Below, in pieces: positions 36,563 to 48,100 of a DNA stretch of 64,000 nucleotides. Source of the DNA: Vibrio rarus (GTDB taxonomy: Bacteria > Pseudomonadota > Gammaproteobacteria > Enterobacterales > Vibrionaceae). Location: NCBI RefSeq assembly GCF_024347075.1, contig NZ_AP024900.1, forward strand, positions 1,860,001-1,924,000. Reading direction: 5' to 3'. Position 1 is the first letter of the stretch; each line of letters begins with the position of its first letter. The notes under the pieces are model-generated. The model searched no databases, was not told where the DNA came from, and saw only the letters and a program-made list of their open reading frames with translations. The translations under genes and the position numbers were made by a program.

Positions 36563-36670
36563 ACCCAAACTATTTTATATCAATCTAAGTAACAACTGAT
36601 CATGTTAATTGATTACAGCGGTTACTATGATTGTTATTGCTCACTATTTGTTCTATAGGGTCAACAACCA

Positions 36671-37921
36671 CTAAATCTTTTTAAAGATCAACGAGCCGTT
36701 TGTACCACCAAAACCAAATGAGTTACATAGGGCGTATTCAATATCGACATCTTGCGCGACATTCGGTACCAAGTCGATACCAAGTTCTGCCGCACGCTCA
36801 TCTATGTTATCTAGATTGATTGTTGGCGGAACTTTTTGATCACGTAAAGTCAGTGCGGTAATGATCGCTTCAACTGAGCCTGCAGCACCTAATAGGTGAC
36901 CAATCATGGACTTAGTTGACGATACCTTAACCTGTGCAGCCCCTGCTTCACCAAGAGCGCGTTTAACGCCTTTTAGCTCTGCAACATCACCTGCTGGTGT
37001 TGATGTACCATGAGCATTGATATAACCAATTTGCTCACCGGTGACACCGGCATCACGCATAGCGGCTTCCATAGCCAATGCACCACCTGAACCGTCTTCA
37101 CTTGGAGAGGTCATATGGTAAGCATCGCCACTCATACCGAAGCCAACAAGCTCACAGTAAATGTTGGCACCACGTGCTTTAGCTGATTCATACTCTTCAA
37201 GTACCATCATGCCAGCACCATCGCCTAATACAAAACCGTCACGATCCTTGTCCCATGGACGAGAAGCCGCTTGCGGGTTTTCATTATTAGTTGATAACGC
37301 TTTAGCCGCACCAAAGCCAGCAATACCCATTGGGGTGGAAGCTTTCTCTGAGCCACCGGCAACCATAGCATCTGCATCGCCGTAAGCAATCATACGAGCC
37401 GCATGGCCGATATTATGCAAACCTGTAGTACATGCTGTTGAGATAGCAATGTTAGGGCCGCGAAGACGGCGCATGATAGACAGGTTACCTGCAATCATAT
37501 TAACGATAGTCGATGGAACAAAAAATGGACTCACACGACGTGGGCCTTTTGCGTTCATAGTATGAATACCGTTTTCAATTAGACCTAAGCCACCGATACC
37601 AGAACCAATTGCAACGCCTACGCGTGCGCAATTTTCGTCAGTGATTTCTAGGCCAGAATCATCTAGTGCTTGGATACCTGCTGCAATGCCGTACTGGATA
37701 AACAAATCCATTTTACGGGCATCTTTTTTAGACATGTACTCTTCGCAGTTAAAGTCTTTAATAAGACCTGCAAAGCGTGTTGAAAAATCGGTGGTGTCAA
37801 AATGTTCGATATTTGAAATACCGCTTTGACCTGATAGCAGGGCTTGCCAAGAAGATTCTACGGTGTTGCCGACCGGTGACAACATACCCATGCCAGTGAC
37901 AACTACACGACGCTTGGACAC
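36671..37921 (-). CDS. fabF: 3-oxoacyl-[acyl-carrier-protein] synthase II
   Basis: 416 residues. The catalytic cysteine is in [10 protein letters not shown] (near 163), with histidines in [11 protein letters not shown] and [11 protein letters not shown]. The C-terminus is [15 protein letters not shown]. FabF elongates acyl-ACP and is needed for temperature control of unsaturated fatty acids. It is downstream of acpP, with a 9-bp stem-loop in the gap. Confidence 0.97.
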   Translation of the reverse strand: MSKRRVVVTGMGMLSPVGNTVESSWQALLSGQSGISNIEHFDTTDFSTRFAGLIKDFNCEEYMSKKDARKMDLFIQYGIAAGIQALDDSGLEITDENCARVGVAIGSGIGGLGLIENGIHTMNAKGPRRVSPFFVPSTIVNMIAGNLSIMRRLRGPNIAISTACTTGLHNIGHAARMIAYGDADAMVAGGSEKASTPMGIAGFGAAKALSTNNENPQAASRPWDKDRDGFVLGDGAGMMVLEEYESAKARGANIYCELVGFGMSGDAYHMTSPSEDGSGGALAMEAAMRDAGVTGEQIGYINAHGTSTPAGDVAELKGVKRALGEAGAAQVKVSSTKSMIGHLLGAAGSVEAIITALTLRDQKVPPTINLDNIDERAAELGIDLVPNVAQDVDIEYALCNSFGFGGTNGSLIFKKI

Positions 37922-37986
37922 GATTTTTACTCCGGGGTTAGATTAATTAGAGAAGATATACAACGATAAGGAAGCTGTAAAGAATC

Positions 37987-38008
37987 AGGCGGTCAAGACT
38001 GACCGCCT
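37987..38008 (-). terminator. Stem-loop between acpP and fabF (likely attenuator or mRNA end)
   Basis: AGGCGGTCA and TGACCGCCT form a perfect 9-bp stem with a 4-base loop just after the acpP stop. The T-run is poor, so partial termination or RNA stabilisation is more likely. This fits the need for far more ACP than FabF. Confidence 0.6.
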
Positions 38009-38018
38009 GAGAAGAGAA

Positions 38019-38252
38019 TTACTGAGCGCTAGTTACGTAATCGATAGCAGCTTGAACAGTAGTGATTTTCTCTGCTTCTTCGTCAGGGATCTCTGTGTCA
38101 AATTCTTCTTCTAGAGCCATTACTAGCTCAACTGTGTCTAGAGAATCAGCACCTAGATCATCAACGAAAGAAGATTCGTTTTTAACTTCAGCTTCGTCAA
38201 CACCTAGTTGTTCAACAATGATTTTTTTTACGCGTTCTTCAAGATTGCTCAT
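38019..38252 (-). CDS. acpP: Acyl carrier protein
   Basis: 77 residues, acidic. The phosphopantetheine serine is S37 in [18 protein letters not shown]. It carries all acyl intermediates of fatty-acid synthesis. It has a 162-base upstream gap, long enough for its own promoter. Confidence 0.98.
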   Translation of the reverse strand: MSNLEERVKKIIVEQLGVDEAEVKNESSFVDDLGADSLDTVELVMALEEEFDTEIPDEEAEKITTVQAAIDYVTSAQ

Positions 38253-38414
38253 TTTTTATTTCCTATACATAAGTCGCTGAATGCGATGTTTTGCGTAGTT
38301 TATTCAAAAGATAAAAAGTTGCAAGGTCATCCTTGCTGGTCAAACCACAATTTTGCTAGTTTAACCGATTTTAATGGCATTTTTGACTTATATCACATCA
38401 AAAAGTGCGCAAAA

Positions 38415-39149
38415 TTAAACCATGTACATGCCGCCGTTGACATGCAATGTTTCGCCGGTGATGTAAGCCGCGTCGGGTGAGGCAAGAAACGCCACAGCCG
38501 CTGCAATCTCACTAGGGTCACCTAGACGACCCGCTGGCACTGAAGATAGCGTCGCAGCGCGTTGCTCATCATTCAATGCTTTTGTCATATCTGTTTCAAT
38601 AAAGCCAGGTGCTACAGTATTGACTGTTACGCCGCGAGAAGCAACCTCACGAGCCATAGACTTTGTAAAACCAATTACGCCAGCTTTTGCTGCAGCGTAG
38701 TTAGTTTGGCCAGCATTACCCATAGTACCCACAACAGAGCCTACGTTAATGATTCGACCACAACGTTTCTTCATCATGCCACGTAGAACCGCTTTAGACA
38801 AACGGAAGATTGACGTTAAGTTAGTGTCCATAATATCAGTCCACTCGTCATCTTTCATACGCATCAGCAGGTTATCTCGTGTAATACCTGCATTATTCAC
38901 TAAAATATCCAGAGCGCCAAACTCTTTAGTGATTTCTTTTAGTACCGATTCTATTGAGCTAGGATCTGTTACATTTAGTGCCATTCCCTTACCATTTTCG
39001 CCCAAGTATTCGCTAATGGCTGCTGCGCCATTATCACTGGTAGCCGTACCAATAACCGTTGCTCCGCGCGCCACTAAGGTTTCTGCGATAGAGCGACCAA
39101 TGCCACGGCTCGCACCAGTAACTAGTGCTATTTTTCCTTCAAGGTTCAT
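38415..39149 (-). CDS. fabG: 3-oxoacyl-[acyl-carrier-protein] reductase
   Basis: 244 residues. It has the NADP-binding TGASRGIGRSIAE, NNAGIT, and catalytic S138, Y151 and K155 (YAAAK). It reduces beta-ketoacyl-ACP. It follows fabD by 24 bases, so the two are co-transcribed. Confidence 0.97.
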   Translation of the reverse strand: MNLEGKIALVTGASRGIGRSIAETLVARGATVIGTATSDNGAAAISEYLGENGKGMALNVTDPSSIESVLKEITKEFGALDILVNNAGITRDNLLMRMKDDEWTDIMDTNLTSIFRLSKAVLRGMMKKRCGRIINVGSVVGTMGNAGQTNYAAAKAGVIGFTKSMAREVASRGVTVNTVAPGFIETDMTKALNDEQRAATLSSVPAGRLGDPSEIAAAVAFLASPDAAYITGETLHVNGGMYMV

Positions 39150-39173
39150 TCTTCGTGTTCTCCGTTAACAATC

Positions 39174-40097
39174 TTATTTGGCAGCTTCAAGAGACGCAGT
39201 ATCATTAACGACCGCGGCTGTCAGGCTTTTCACAATACGTTTAGTTAAACCCGTTAACACTTTACCTGGGCCTAATTCATATAGCTTTTCAATGCCTTGC
39301 TCATGCATGCTTTGTACACCTTCTGTCCAGCGTACTGGGCAGTAAAGTTGGCGCACTAGTGCATCTTTAATTTTCGCAGGATCGGTTTCCGCAGCGACGT
39401 CAACATTATTGATCACAGGTAGTGATGGTGCGTTAAACTCAATGTCTTGCAATGCTTCGGCTAAACGGTCAGCCGCAGGCTTCATTAGTGCACAGTGTGA
39501 CGGTACAGATACAGGTAAAGGTAATGCGCGTTTCGCACCCGCTTCTTTACACAAAGCACCCGCACGCTCAACCGCCGCTTTACTACCAGCAATCACAACT
39601 TGGCCTGGAGAGTTAAAGTTCACAGGAGATACTACTTCACCTTGCGCTGCGTCTTCACACGCTTTTGCAATCGCGTCATCAGCAAGACCGATGATAGCGT
39701 ACATGGCACCCGTACCCGCAGGCACCGCTTCTTGCATTAGTTGACCGCGCAACTCAACAAGCTTGATCGCTTGTTTAAAGTCAATCACACCTGCGCACAC
39801 AAGTGCAGAATATTCACCAAGACTATGACCTGCAACCAACTCTGGTGTCGCAAGGCCCTGTTCATTCCATACACGCCAAATGGCAACAGATGCAGCCAAT
39901 AGTGCAGGTTGAGTACGATGAGTTTGATTAAGATCTTCGGCAGGTCCCTCTTGAGTCAATGCCCATAAGTCATAACCCAGCACCTCTGATGCTTCAGAAA
40001 AAGTGTGCTTTACAACATCAAATTGCTCACCAAGTTCAGCCAACATGCCAAGGCTTTGCGAGCCTTGACCTGGAAATACGATTGCAAATTTGCTCAT
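39174..40097 (-). CDS. fabD: Malonyl-CoA:ACP transacylase
   Basis: 307 residues. The nucleophile S92 is in GHSLGEYSA, with FPGQGSQSLGM at the N-terminus and the catalytic His in VSVPSHCALM. It loads malonate on ACP. A terminator-like hairpin lies upstream, between fabH and fabD. Confidence 0.97.
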   Translation of the reverse strand: MSKFAIVFPGQGSQSLGMLAELGEQFDVVKHTFSEASEVLGYDLWALTQEGPAEDLNQTHRTQPALLAASVAIWRVWNEQGLATPELVAGHSLGEYSALVCAGVIDFKQAIKLVELRGQLMQEAVPAGTGAMYAIIGLADDAIAKACEDAAQGEVVSPVNFNSPGQVVIAGSKAAVERAGALCKEAGAKRALPLPVSVPSHCALMKPAADRLAEALQDIEFNAPSLPVINNVDVAAETDPAKIKDALVRQLYCPVRWTEGVQSMHEQGIEKLYELGPGKVLTGLTKRIVKSLTAAVVNDTASLEAAK

Positions 40098-40126
40098 AAT
40101 TCGTCCTTTAAGCCTTGCTAAATATT

Positions 40127-40154
40127 GAAAAAGAAGTGCATAAGCACTTCTTTA
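40127..40154 (-). terminator. Terminator-like hairpin between fabH and fabD
   Basis: On the minus strand AAAGAAGTGC pairs with GCACTTCTTT around a TTAT loop, followed by TTC. It could lower read-through from plsX-fabH into fabD. Confidence 0.65.
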
Positions 40155-40239
40155 TTACCAAACATAATAAATTAACTGGGCATTTGCCGTGCGGAAAAAC
40201 CGCTATTTATTACGGTTGGTTACGTTAATCTTTCGCGTT

Positions 40240-41190
40240 TTAGAATCTGACCAGTGCAGAGCCCCAAGTGAAACCGCCACCAAAAGCTTCTAACAACATC
40301 AGTTGTCCGCGTTTTATACGACCATCTCGAACGGCTTCGTCCAGCGCGGTAGGGACCGTTGCTGCAGACGTGTTGCCATGTCGGTCTAGGGTTACCACAA
40401 CCTGATCCATCGGCATTGACAGTTTCTTAGCCGTTGCCGTGATAATGCGTAGGTTTGCTTGGTGTGGTACCAACCAGTCCAGATCTTCTTTGGCAAGGTT
40501 ATTGGCTTTAAGAGTATCTGTCACTAAGCGAGAAAGTTGCGTAACGGCCACTTTAAATACTTCGTTACCCGTCATGTGTAGCCATTTGTCTACTTCACCA
40601 CCACGGACTGGCATTTCAAGGCTCAATAATTCGCCATAACGGCCATCGGCACCAAGATGTGTCGATAAAATGCCTTGCTCTTCACTGGCTCCTAATACCA
40701 CAGCGCCAGCGCCATCACCGAATAAGATAACGGTTGAACGGTCGATTTCATCCACTGATTTTGATAATGCATCAGCACCAATTACCAGAATGTTTTTACA
40801 CATTCCTGAACGGATATGCTGGTCTGCGATAGACAGTGCATAAACAAACCCAGTACAAGCGGCAGCAATATCAAATGCCGCACAGCCAGGGATTTCAAGC
40901 ATTCCTTGAATCTGACAAGCAGAAGAAGGGAAAGCATGACTGCCACTGGTGGTTGCAACGATAATAAGATCGATATCAGTTTTATCGATACCCGCCATTT
41001 CAATGGCGTTTTTTGCAGCAATATGACCCATATCGGCCACGGACTCATCCGGGGCGGTAATACGGCGTTCTTTGATACCTGTGCGAGCGACAATCCACTC
41101 GTCATCGGTATCTACCATTTTTTCTAGATCTGCATTGGTGCGCACCTGGGAAGGCAAATAGCTGCCTGTGCCTAATATTTTGCTATACAT
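40240..41190 (-). CDS. fabH: 3-oxoacyl-[acyl-carrier-protein] synthase III
   Basis: 316 residues. The catalytic triad is visible: C112 in AACTGF, His in VPHQANLRI and Asn in GNTSAATVP. It starts fatty-acid synthesis by condensing acetyl-CoA with malonyl-ACP. The start lies 5 bases after the plsX stop. Confidence 0.97.
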   Translation of the reverse strand: MYSKILGTGSYLPSQVRTNADLEKMVDTDDEWIVARTGIKERRITAPDESVADMGHIAAKNAIEMAGIDKTDIDLIIVATTSGSHAFPSSACQIQGMLEIPGCAAFDIAAACTGFVYALSIADQHIRSGMCKNILVIGADALSKSVDEIDRSTVILFGDGAGAVVLGASEEQGILSTHLGADGRYGELLSLEMPVRGGEVDKWLHMTGNEVFKVAVTQLSRLVTDTLKANNLAKEDLDWLVPHQANLRIITATAKKLSMPMDQVVVTLDRHGNTSAATVPTALDEAVRDGRIKRGQLMLLEAFGGGFTWGSALVRF

Positions 41191-41195
41191 GAAGA

Positions 41196-42221
41196 CTAAT
41201 TTTGCCTCTCGAGTGAAACGGTTTCCAAACGGTCACTAATACGACTGGGTACCTGACGTTTGACCTCGTGAACTGCCTCTATGATTGCATTGATGATAGC
41301 AGTTTTATCCGCACTTCCGTGACTTTTAATGACAATGCCGCGCAATCCTAACAAACTTGCCCCGTTATACTGGTCGGGGTTCAGTTGTTTTAGGTCAGAA
41401 AACAGCTCAGAAAAGAGAATTTTTGATATCCAAGCTCTTAGCTTAGAAGATAGCATATGTTGTTTTAGCTTTTCTAGGAATAGGTTTGCCACCCCTTCCG
41501 AAGCTTTTAAACATACATTGCCGACAAATCCATCACATACCACTACATCGGCCTCATCATGTAACAATTGATGAGCTTCAATAAATCCAATGTAATTGAT
41601 TGTTTGCACTTGCTGAAGCAATTCAGAGCATTGCTTCACTAGCTCGTTACCTTTTATCTCTTCAGTACCGACATTGAGGATGGCGACCCTTGGCGTGCGA
41701 TGTAGGTGTTCTTCGGCTAACGCCGTACCCATCACCGCAAACTGAAATAATGTATTGGCATCAACAGACACATTGGCACCTAAATCCAATAGCCAGACTT
41801 TTTGTCCGCTACGGGTCGGCAGTGTCGACACTAAAGCTGGTCGCTCAATATTGGGCAACAGTTTAAGACGATAACGAGATAACCCCATTAACGCCCCAGT
41901 ATTCCCTCCGCTCACACACGCTTGTGCGGTATGATCTTCAACGAGATCAATAGCTCGGCGCATAGACGTGCCTGCGCTGCGGCGCATAATAGAAGAGGGT
42001 TTATCGGTGTCAGCGATGACTTTATCGGTATGTTCGATGTAAATGCGGTCGTTGGGATAAAAACCCAATGAAGAGAGGTGTGGAATGAGAACAGATTCAT
42101 CACCCACTAAAATAATGTTCAGCTCTGGGAAAATAGACAATGCCTGCACGGCGGCAGGCACTGTAACATGGGGACCGAAATCCCCACCCATTGCATCAAG
42201 TGCAACGGTAATCGTTCGCAA
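41196..42221 (-). CDS. plsX: Phosphate acyltransferase PlsX
   Basis: 341 residues. The N-terminus [20 protein letters not shown] is diagnostic, with [20 protein letters not shown] and [18 protein letters not shown] further on. It makes acyl-phosphate from acyl-ACP for phospholipid synthesis. It sits 9 bases downstream of rpmF. Confidence 0.96.
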   Translation of the reverse strand: MRTITVALDAMGGDFGPHVTVPAAVQALSIFPELNIILVGDESVLIPHLSSLGFYPNDRIYIEHTDKVIADTDKPSSIMRRSAGTSMRRAIDLVEDHTAQACVSGGNTGALMGLSRYRLKLLPNIERPALVSTLPTRSGQKVWLLDLGANVSVDANTLFQFAVMGTALAEEHLHRTPRVAILNVGTEEIKGNELVKQCSELLQQVQTINYIGFIEAHQLLHDEADVVVCDGFVGNVCLKASEGVANLFLEKLKQHMLSSKLRAWISKILFSELFSDLKQLNPDQYNGASLLGLRGIVIKSHGSADKTAIINAIIEAVHEVKRQVPSRISDRLETVSLERQN

Positions 42222-42230
42222 AAAGTAACC

Positions 42231-42401
42231 TTACTTGTTGATTACTTTTTTGCCACGGTAGAAACCTTCAGCAGTCACGTTGTGACGTAGGTGAGTTTCA
42301 CCTGAAGTTGCGTCTACAGATAGTGCAGCTGTAGTTAGCGCATCGTGTGAACGACGCATGCCACGCATTGAACGTGATTTCTTGCTCTTTTGTACGGCCA
42401 T
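42231..42401 (-). CDS. rpmF: 50S ribosomal protein L32
   Basis: 56 residues, [20 protein letters not shown] at the N-terminus and [10 protein letters not shown] at the end, exactly the L32 pattern. This is the form without the zinc-binding cysteines. It lies between yceD (5-base gap) and plsX, the conserved order. Confidence 0.96.
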   Translation of the reverse strand: MAVQKSKKSRSMRGMRRSHDALTTAALSVDATSGETHLRHNVTAEGFYRGKKVINK

Positions 42402-42406
42402 TGACC

Positions 42407-42943
42407 CTACTCCTTTGTCTTTGCTTTTAAGCTTTTTAAAACTTCGAACGGGTTTGGTTTGTCTTCCTCAATTTCTTCAGGAATATCACCAAAAACCAAG
42501 TTATGTGTACTTACGCTACATTCAGACTCGTCGTGCATTGCTATTTGAGGCAAATTTAGAAGGAACTCGTCTTCAACTAACTGTATGAGATCGCATTCAC
42601 CGTACTCGTTCAGATCTACCAAATCGTACTCTTCCGGGGCTTCCTCTTCGGTCTTTTCGCCCTTATTAGGGGTATAGACGAATTGGACTTCACATAAATG
42701 TGTGAAGTTCTCATTGCAGCGTTGACACTCTAAATCGACTTCGACGTTAGCTTTACCAGAGATAACGACCAATCGTTGTTCATCTAAGTCAAATGACAAT
42801 GTGACTTCTGCGTTGCGTTTTACGCCTTCGACCGACTCGGCCAAGCGCTTGAGCAGACTGACTTGGATGATGCCATCATAGTCTAGTCGTTTCTGAGCTG
42901 CTTTACTCGGGTCAACCGTTCGCGGTATTTTTACCTTTTGCAT
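42407..42943 (-). CDS. yceD: DUF177 protein YceD
   Basis: 178 residues. It has the central [20 protein letters not shown] block with the CxxC pair, and an acidic second half ending [16 protein letters not shown], typical of YceD. The family is implicated in 23S rRNA or ribosome metabolism and is almost always encoded before rpmF. It is divergent from maf, so a promoter for the rpmF-fab transcript lies at 42944-43060. Confidence 0.92.
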   Translation of the reverse strand: MQKVKIPRTVDPSKAAQKRLDYDGIIQVSLLKRLAESVEGVKRNAEVTLSFDLDEQRLVVISGKANVEVDLECQRCNENFTHLCEVQFVYTPNKGEKTEEEAPEEYDLVDLNEYGECDLIQLVEDEFLLNLPQIAMHDESECSVSTHNLVFGDIPEEIEEDKPNPFEVLKSLKAKTKE

Positions 42944-43060
42944 AGGGCGCGAATATTATCTCTCTAATTAAATTTAGTCAAAGGAAAACAGAAAAAAGTT
43001 ACTCAATTTTTGTACGTCGATTATTCTATAGCAATCTGTCCAAACCTGTAGCTGGAAATC

Positions 43061-43648
43061 ATGAACGAATATCACCTTGTTTTAGCGTCGACATCACCCT
43101 ACCGAGCTGAAATTCTGCGTAAATTATCACTTTCATTTACTCAAGTCAGTCCCAACTTTGACGAAACGGCCCTCGATAATGAAAAGCCGGAACAATTGGT
43201 GGCGAGATTAGCGGAAGGCAAAGCTAAAGCCTGCCCTCTTCCTCCCGGTAATCACCTCGTCATTGGATCTGACCAAGTTTGTGTTGTGAATGATCGTATT
43301 GTGGGTAAACCGCACACCACACAAGGGGCTATCGAGCAATTAACCGCACAAAGTGGTCAAACCATTACTTTTTATACCGGTCTTGCTTTATATAACAGCA
43401 AAGAAAAACGCACCCAAGTGACGGTGGATACGTTTAACGTTCACTTTAAAACCTTATCTGCGGCACAAATTCGTCGTTATGTTGCCATAGAACAACCGTT
43501 AAATTGTGCAGGTAGCTTCAAAAGTGAAGGACTCGGTATTGCATTGTTTCGTTCTCTAGAAGGTAAAGATCCAAACACATTGGTGGGTTTACCACTGATC
43601 GACCTTATTCAACTTTTAGACAACGAAGGTGTGGCTGTACTAGGTTAG
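43061..43648 (+). CDS. yceF: Maf-like nucleotide pyrophosphatase YceF
   Basis: 195 residues. The N-terminal LASTSPYRAEILRKLSLSFT and the GSDQVCVV and GKPHTTQGAIEQL blocks define the Maf family. The gene context (yceD-yceF-rluC) points to the YceF branch, which hydrolyses 7-methyl-GTP. It converges with rluC and overlaps its end by 4 bases. Confidence 0.92.
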   Translation: MNEYHLVLASTSPYRAEILRKLSLSFTQVSPNFDETALDNEKPEQLVARLAEGKAKACPLPPGNHLVIGSDQVCVVNDRIVGKPHTTQGAIEQLTAQSGQTITFYTGLALYNSKEKRTQVTVDTFNVHFKTLSAAQIRRYVAIEQPLNCAGSFKSEGLGIALFRSLEGKDPNTLVGLPLIDLIQLLDNEGVAVLG

Positions 43649-44589
43649 CTTAAACGTAACCCTTCAACCGCACGGGTTAATTTATTTTCCATTGGCGCTG
43701 AAATGTCCATCAATTGTTCAGTGCCAGGGTGAGTAAATTTAATATTAGCCGCATGTAAGAACAAACGATTTAAACCCACTTTAGCAGTAAAGGCATCAAA
43801 ACGACGATCACCATAACGGTCATCCCAAGCAATGGGATGGCCCACATACTGAGTGTGTACCCGAATTTGATGAGTACGCCCAGTAATAGGACTGGCTTGA
43901 ACTAAGGTGGCGTTATTGAGTTTTTCTAGCACTTTAAAACGTGTTTCCGACAGCTTACCTTTAGGATTCACTCGTACAATGCTGTTCACTTCATTTTTAA
44001 GCAAAGGTGCCGTCACTTTTCGGATACTGCTTTTCCACTCGCCCATCACTAAAGCAAAATAATACTTTTGTACGGTTTTTTCACGAAATTGCGCTTGTAA
44101 ATGACGCAACGCCGAACGTTTTTTGGCAATAAGCAAGATACCTGAAGTATCCCTGTCTATTCGATGCACCAACTCTAAAAACCGCGCCTGTGGTCGCAGT
44201 GCACGTAATGCTTCTATTGCTCCAAACTTTAAGCCACTGCCACCATGTACCGCCGTACCCGAGGGTTTATTAAGAATTAACAGATGATCATCTTCATACA
44301 AAATACACTCTTCTAGCTCTGACACTTTATTTAGCTTAGTGCTCAGTGCGGGTGTCTCTTCGCTAGCAGGCAGTGTTACAGGTGGAATTCTCACTGTATC
44401 GCCCGCTTGAAGTTTGTACTCCGCTTTGATGCGTTTTTTATTCACACGCACTTCCCCTTTACGGATAATGCGATACACCATGCTTTTGGGGATGGCTTTA
44501 AGTTGATTGCGCAAAAAGTTATCAATGCGCTGTCCTGCCATGTCGGAATCAATCTCAACAAACTGGACTTGGGTTCTAATTTCAGTCAT
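43645..44589 (-). CDS. rluC: 23S rRNA pseudouridine(955/2504/2580) synthase
   Basis: 314 residues. An N-terminal S4 domain (about 18-75) precedes the RluA-type catalytic domain, with the catalytic Asp in LVHRIDRDTSGILLIAKKR and the TGRTHQIRVHTQYVGHPI motif. The position divergent from rne is the same as in E. coli, which supports RluC rather than RluD. Confidence 0.95.
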   Translation of the reverse strand: MTEIRTQVQFVEIDSDMAGQRIDNFLRNQLKAIPKSMVYRIIRKGEVRVNKKRIKAEYKLQAGDTVRIPPVTLPASEETPALSTKLNKVSELEECILYEDDHLLILNKPSGTAVHGGSGLKFGAIEALRALRPQARFLELVHRIDRDTSGILLIAKKRSALRHLQAQFREKTVQKYYFALVMGEWKSSIRKVTAPLLKNEVNSIVRVNPKGKLSETRFKVLEKLNNATLVQASPITGRTHQIRVHTQYVGHPIAWDDRYGDRRFDAFTAKVGLNRLFLHAANIKFTHPGTEQLMDISAPMENKLTRAVEGLRLS

Positions 44590-45191
44590 TTATGTAGTCT
44601 ACCATTGTAAAGTGTCGTAAAGCACATTTTTCTCCCTTTCTACAAATCACTAAAATCTATCTCCCCTTTCACGCATACTTATTTAAGAACCTGTGCACAA
44701 CCTGACCCCGTCACAGTTTTGTCATTTTAAGTCACATTTATTAAATTCATAATAATCAACAGTTTAACGGATTTAATTTCCATTTTGTTGGATTTTTTCC
44801 TATCCTTTAACTGTTTGTTGATTGCTGTGTATTAGTGACACTGTTATAGTTCTTCAATCAATATGCGCCTTTGGTTATTTTTTACACTTTTCTCAGGTGC
44901 AAATTGACAATATATCAAAAGTTGATTGTTCATTTTTCGGTGCTGCGTAAGGCATAAGACATTGATAGTGAACAAACTTGTAGCGCAACTTTTACCTATC
45001 GATGCAGAGTTCGACTGCAAACTATTCGCAGATCATGTTTTTCTGAAGAGAAAAATGTGATGACTAAGCGCCCGCGAGCATCCCTTCCAGCCGAGAGGTT
45101 GCACCGAAAGACCATGGGATCAGGCGCCATTGATAGGGACTAATGCGACAATCGCAATTAAAATAATCAAAGAAAAACGACGAGATTTCGA
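44590..45191 (+). promoter_or_regulatory. Long rne leader (RNase E autoregulatory 5' UTR) and divergent promoters
   Basis: These 602 non-coding bases lie between divergent rluC and rne. The part from about 44950 is G/C-richer and can form stems (for example GCGAGCATCCC..GGGAT near 45074-45122 and TGCGACAATCGCA at 45144-45156). In E. coli the rne leader binds RNase E and sets its own mRNA decay; the position and length fit that element. A candidate promoter, TTGATT..TATAGT, lies near 44817-44852. The exact structure was not modelled. Confidence 0.6.
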
Positions 45192-48100
45192 ATGAAAAGA
45201 ATGTTAATTAACGCAACTCAAAAAGAAGAGTTGCGTGTCGCCCTCGTTGATGGACAGAAACTGTTTGATTTAGATATCGAAAGTCCTGGACACGAATCAA
45301 AGAAGGCGAATATCTACAAAGGACGTATCACTCGCATTGAGCCAAGCTTAGAAGCAGCATTTGTTGACTATGGCGCAGAACGACACGGATTCCTCCCTCT
45401 TAAAGAAGTGGCACGAGACTACTTCCCAGCAGGTTACACTTATCAAGGCCGTCCAAGCATCAAAGAAGTGCTTAAAGAAGGTCAAGAAGTAATTGTACAA
45501 GTTGAGAAAGAAGAACGTGGCAACAAGGGCGCAGCCCTAACAACCTTTATTTCTCTTGCAGGTAGCTACCTTGTATTGATGCCTAATAACCCTCGTGCTG
45601 GCGGTATTTCTCGCCGTATCGAAGGTGACGAGCGCACCCAACTTAAAGCAGCACTAAGCACTTTAGAATTGCCTCAAGGTATGGGCTTAATTGTACGTAC
45701 TGCGGGTGTAGGCAAAAGCGCTGAAGAACTGGAATGGGATTTAAATGTACTCCTTAACCATTGGAATGCAGTAAAAGAAGCGGCAGACGCTAATCAAGCT
45801 CCGTTCCTTATTCACCAAGAAAGTAATGTTATTGTTCGTGCTATTCGTGACTATCTACGTCGCGATATTGGCGAGATCTTAATTGATAGCAATACTATCT
45901 TTGAGCGTGCTCAAGCGCACATCCAACTGGTGCGCCCTGACTTTGTTAGTCGTGTTAAAAAATACGATGGTGAAGTGCCACTATTTAGCCACTACCAAAT
46001 TGAAAGCCAAATTGACTCTGCGTTCCAACGCGAAGTTCGCTTACCTTCTGGTGGCTCTGTTGTTATTGACCCAACAGAAGCATTAACTTCAATTGATATC
46101 AACTCTGCTCGCGCAACTAAGGGGAGTGATATTGAAGAAACGGCACTGAACACCAACTTAGAAGCGGCCGATGAAATTGCTCGTCAATTACGTTTGCGTG
46201 ACTTGGGTGGTTTAGTGGTTATCGATTTCATCGATATGACACCTGTACGTCACCAACGCGAAGTCGAAAATCGCCTCCGTGAAGCGGCACGTTTAGACCG
46301 TGCTCGCATACAAATTGGCCGTATTTCTCGCTTTGGCCTGTTAGAAATGTCTCGCCAACGCTTGAGCCCGTCTCTTGCAGAAGCTAGCCATCATATTTGC
46401 CCTCGTTGTAGTGGTACCGGTGTGGTTCGTGACAATGAATCATTAGCACTTTCTGTATTACGTCTTATTGAAGAAGAAGCATTGAAGGACAACACAGCGC
46501 AAGTACTTGCGGTTGTGCCTGTGCCTATCGCTTCCTACCTACTCAATGAGAAACGTCGTAGCGTGAATCACATTGAACGTAGTCAAGACGTTAAAGTACT
46601 TATCGTACCTAACTCTGATATGGAAACCCCTCACTTTGAGGTGGTTCGCGTACGTGAAGGTGAAGAACAAAGCTTGCTGTCTTACTTGTTGCCGAAGAAA
46701 CTGGACGCAATGAAAGAAGCAGAAGCTCGTGAAGCGGGTGAAGTAGTAGAAGTTGCACCAAAACGCATTGAAGAGCCTGCTCTACAAGGTTTTGCCTCTC
46801 CAACGCAATCCCCTGCCCCACAAGCAGCACCTGCAACGCCACCTGTAACCCCTGCACCTGCAGCACCGACAGGTCCAAGTTGGTTCTCTCGCATCATTTC
46901 AGCGATTGGCAGTTTCTTTAGCACCGAAGAAGTGAAAGAAGAAAAACCTGCGGTAGAAGAAAGCAAACCAAGACAGCCTCGCCGTGATCGTAACGACAAC
47001 CGTCGTCGTAACAATCGCGATAACCGTCGTCGCAATAATCGTCCTAACCGCAACACAGCGGAACGTGATGAAAATGCCGAAGCGCCGCGTTCACCATCGA
47101 CTCAACAGGATGCGCCTCGTAAAGAGAATAAGCGCAAGCCTCGTAAAGAGAGAAAAGCACCAACTAAGGTCGAAGAACAAGGTAAGCAACTTGCCCAGCA
47201 AGCTCAAAAAGAGCCGGAAGCAAAAATCGACAAAGACACGACTAAGACCAGCCAAGTTAAACAGCGCCGTCAACGTCGTCAGATGAAGAAACAAGTGCGT
47301 GTTAAAGATCAGCAGGCTGAAGCAAACCAACAAACAGCAAACAGTGAAGCAACTGTGGCTGCAAATGTAGCGACACAAGTGAAACCTGCAGCTGAGAAGC
47401 CGGCGAAGAAACAACAACCGAAAGGTAACGTTTCTACTGATGACAATGCGCCAGCAGAAAAGTCTGAGAAAAACGAAGGTTCACAACAACGCCGTAATCG
47501 TCGCTCTCCACGTCACTTACGTGCCAGTGGTCAACGCCGTCGTCGTGGTCGCGATCGCAGACCTAACCCATTCCGCCTACGTAAAGGTGGTGTTGCCTCT
47601 CCTGAGATGGCAATGGGTAAAGTGATGCCTAAATACGACTTGCCTAAGCCTAAGAAAAAAGCGCCTGTTGTTGAAAACAACGCAACTAACATTGTTAGTG
47701 GTGTAGCTTGCCCTGAAATGTCGATGGCTAAAGTCATCATCATGAAACCTGTGCAACAAACGCCTGTCGTTGAAACGACACCAGTGGCTATGGTTGAGCC
47801 TAAAGTCACTGAGACTAAAGTTGTAGAACAAGCGGTTGTTGAAACGACGGTTGTTGAAAAAGCAGCGGTTGAACAAGTGACTGTTGAAGCTACGCCAGTA
47901 AGTCCTGTTGTTGAACAAGCTGAATCTGAAGCACCAATTGTAGAACAAGCCGTTGAACCCGTTGCTGTTGTAGAAACCGTCTCTGCTGTAGAAACGCCAG
48001 TGGAAACAACGGTTGAAACTAGCCCTGTTGTTGCCCAGCAAGCAGAAGTGAAAGCTGAACCTGAAGTGACACAACCTGCCGCAACAGTGGTAGAAAGTGC

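Noticed and set aside
36497..36568. Extended N-terminus of pabC
   Set aside because: The extra codons fall in the fabF terminator stem and before a better ATG at 36496 that matches the family start.
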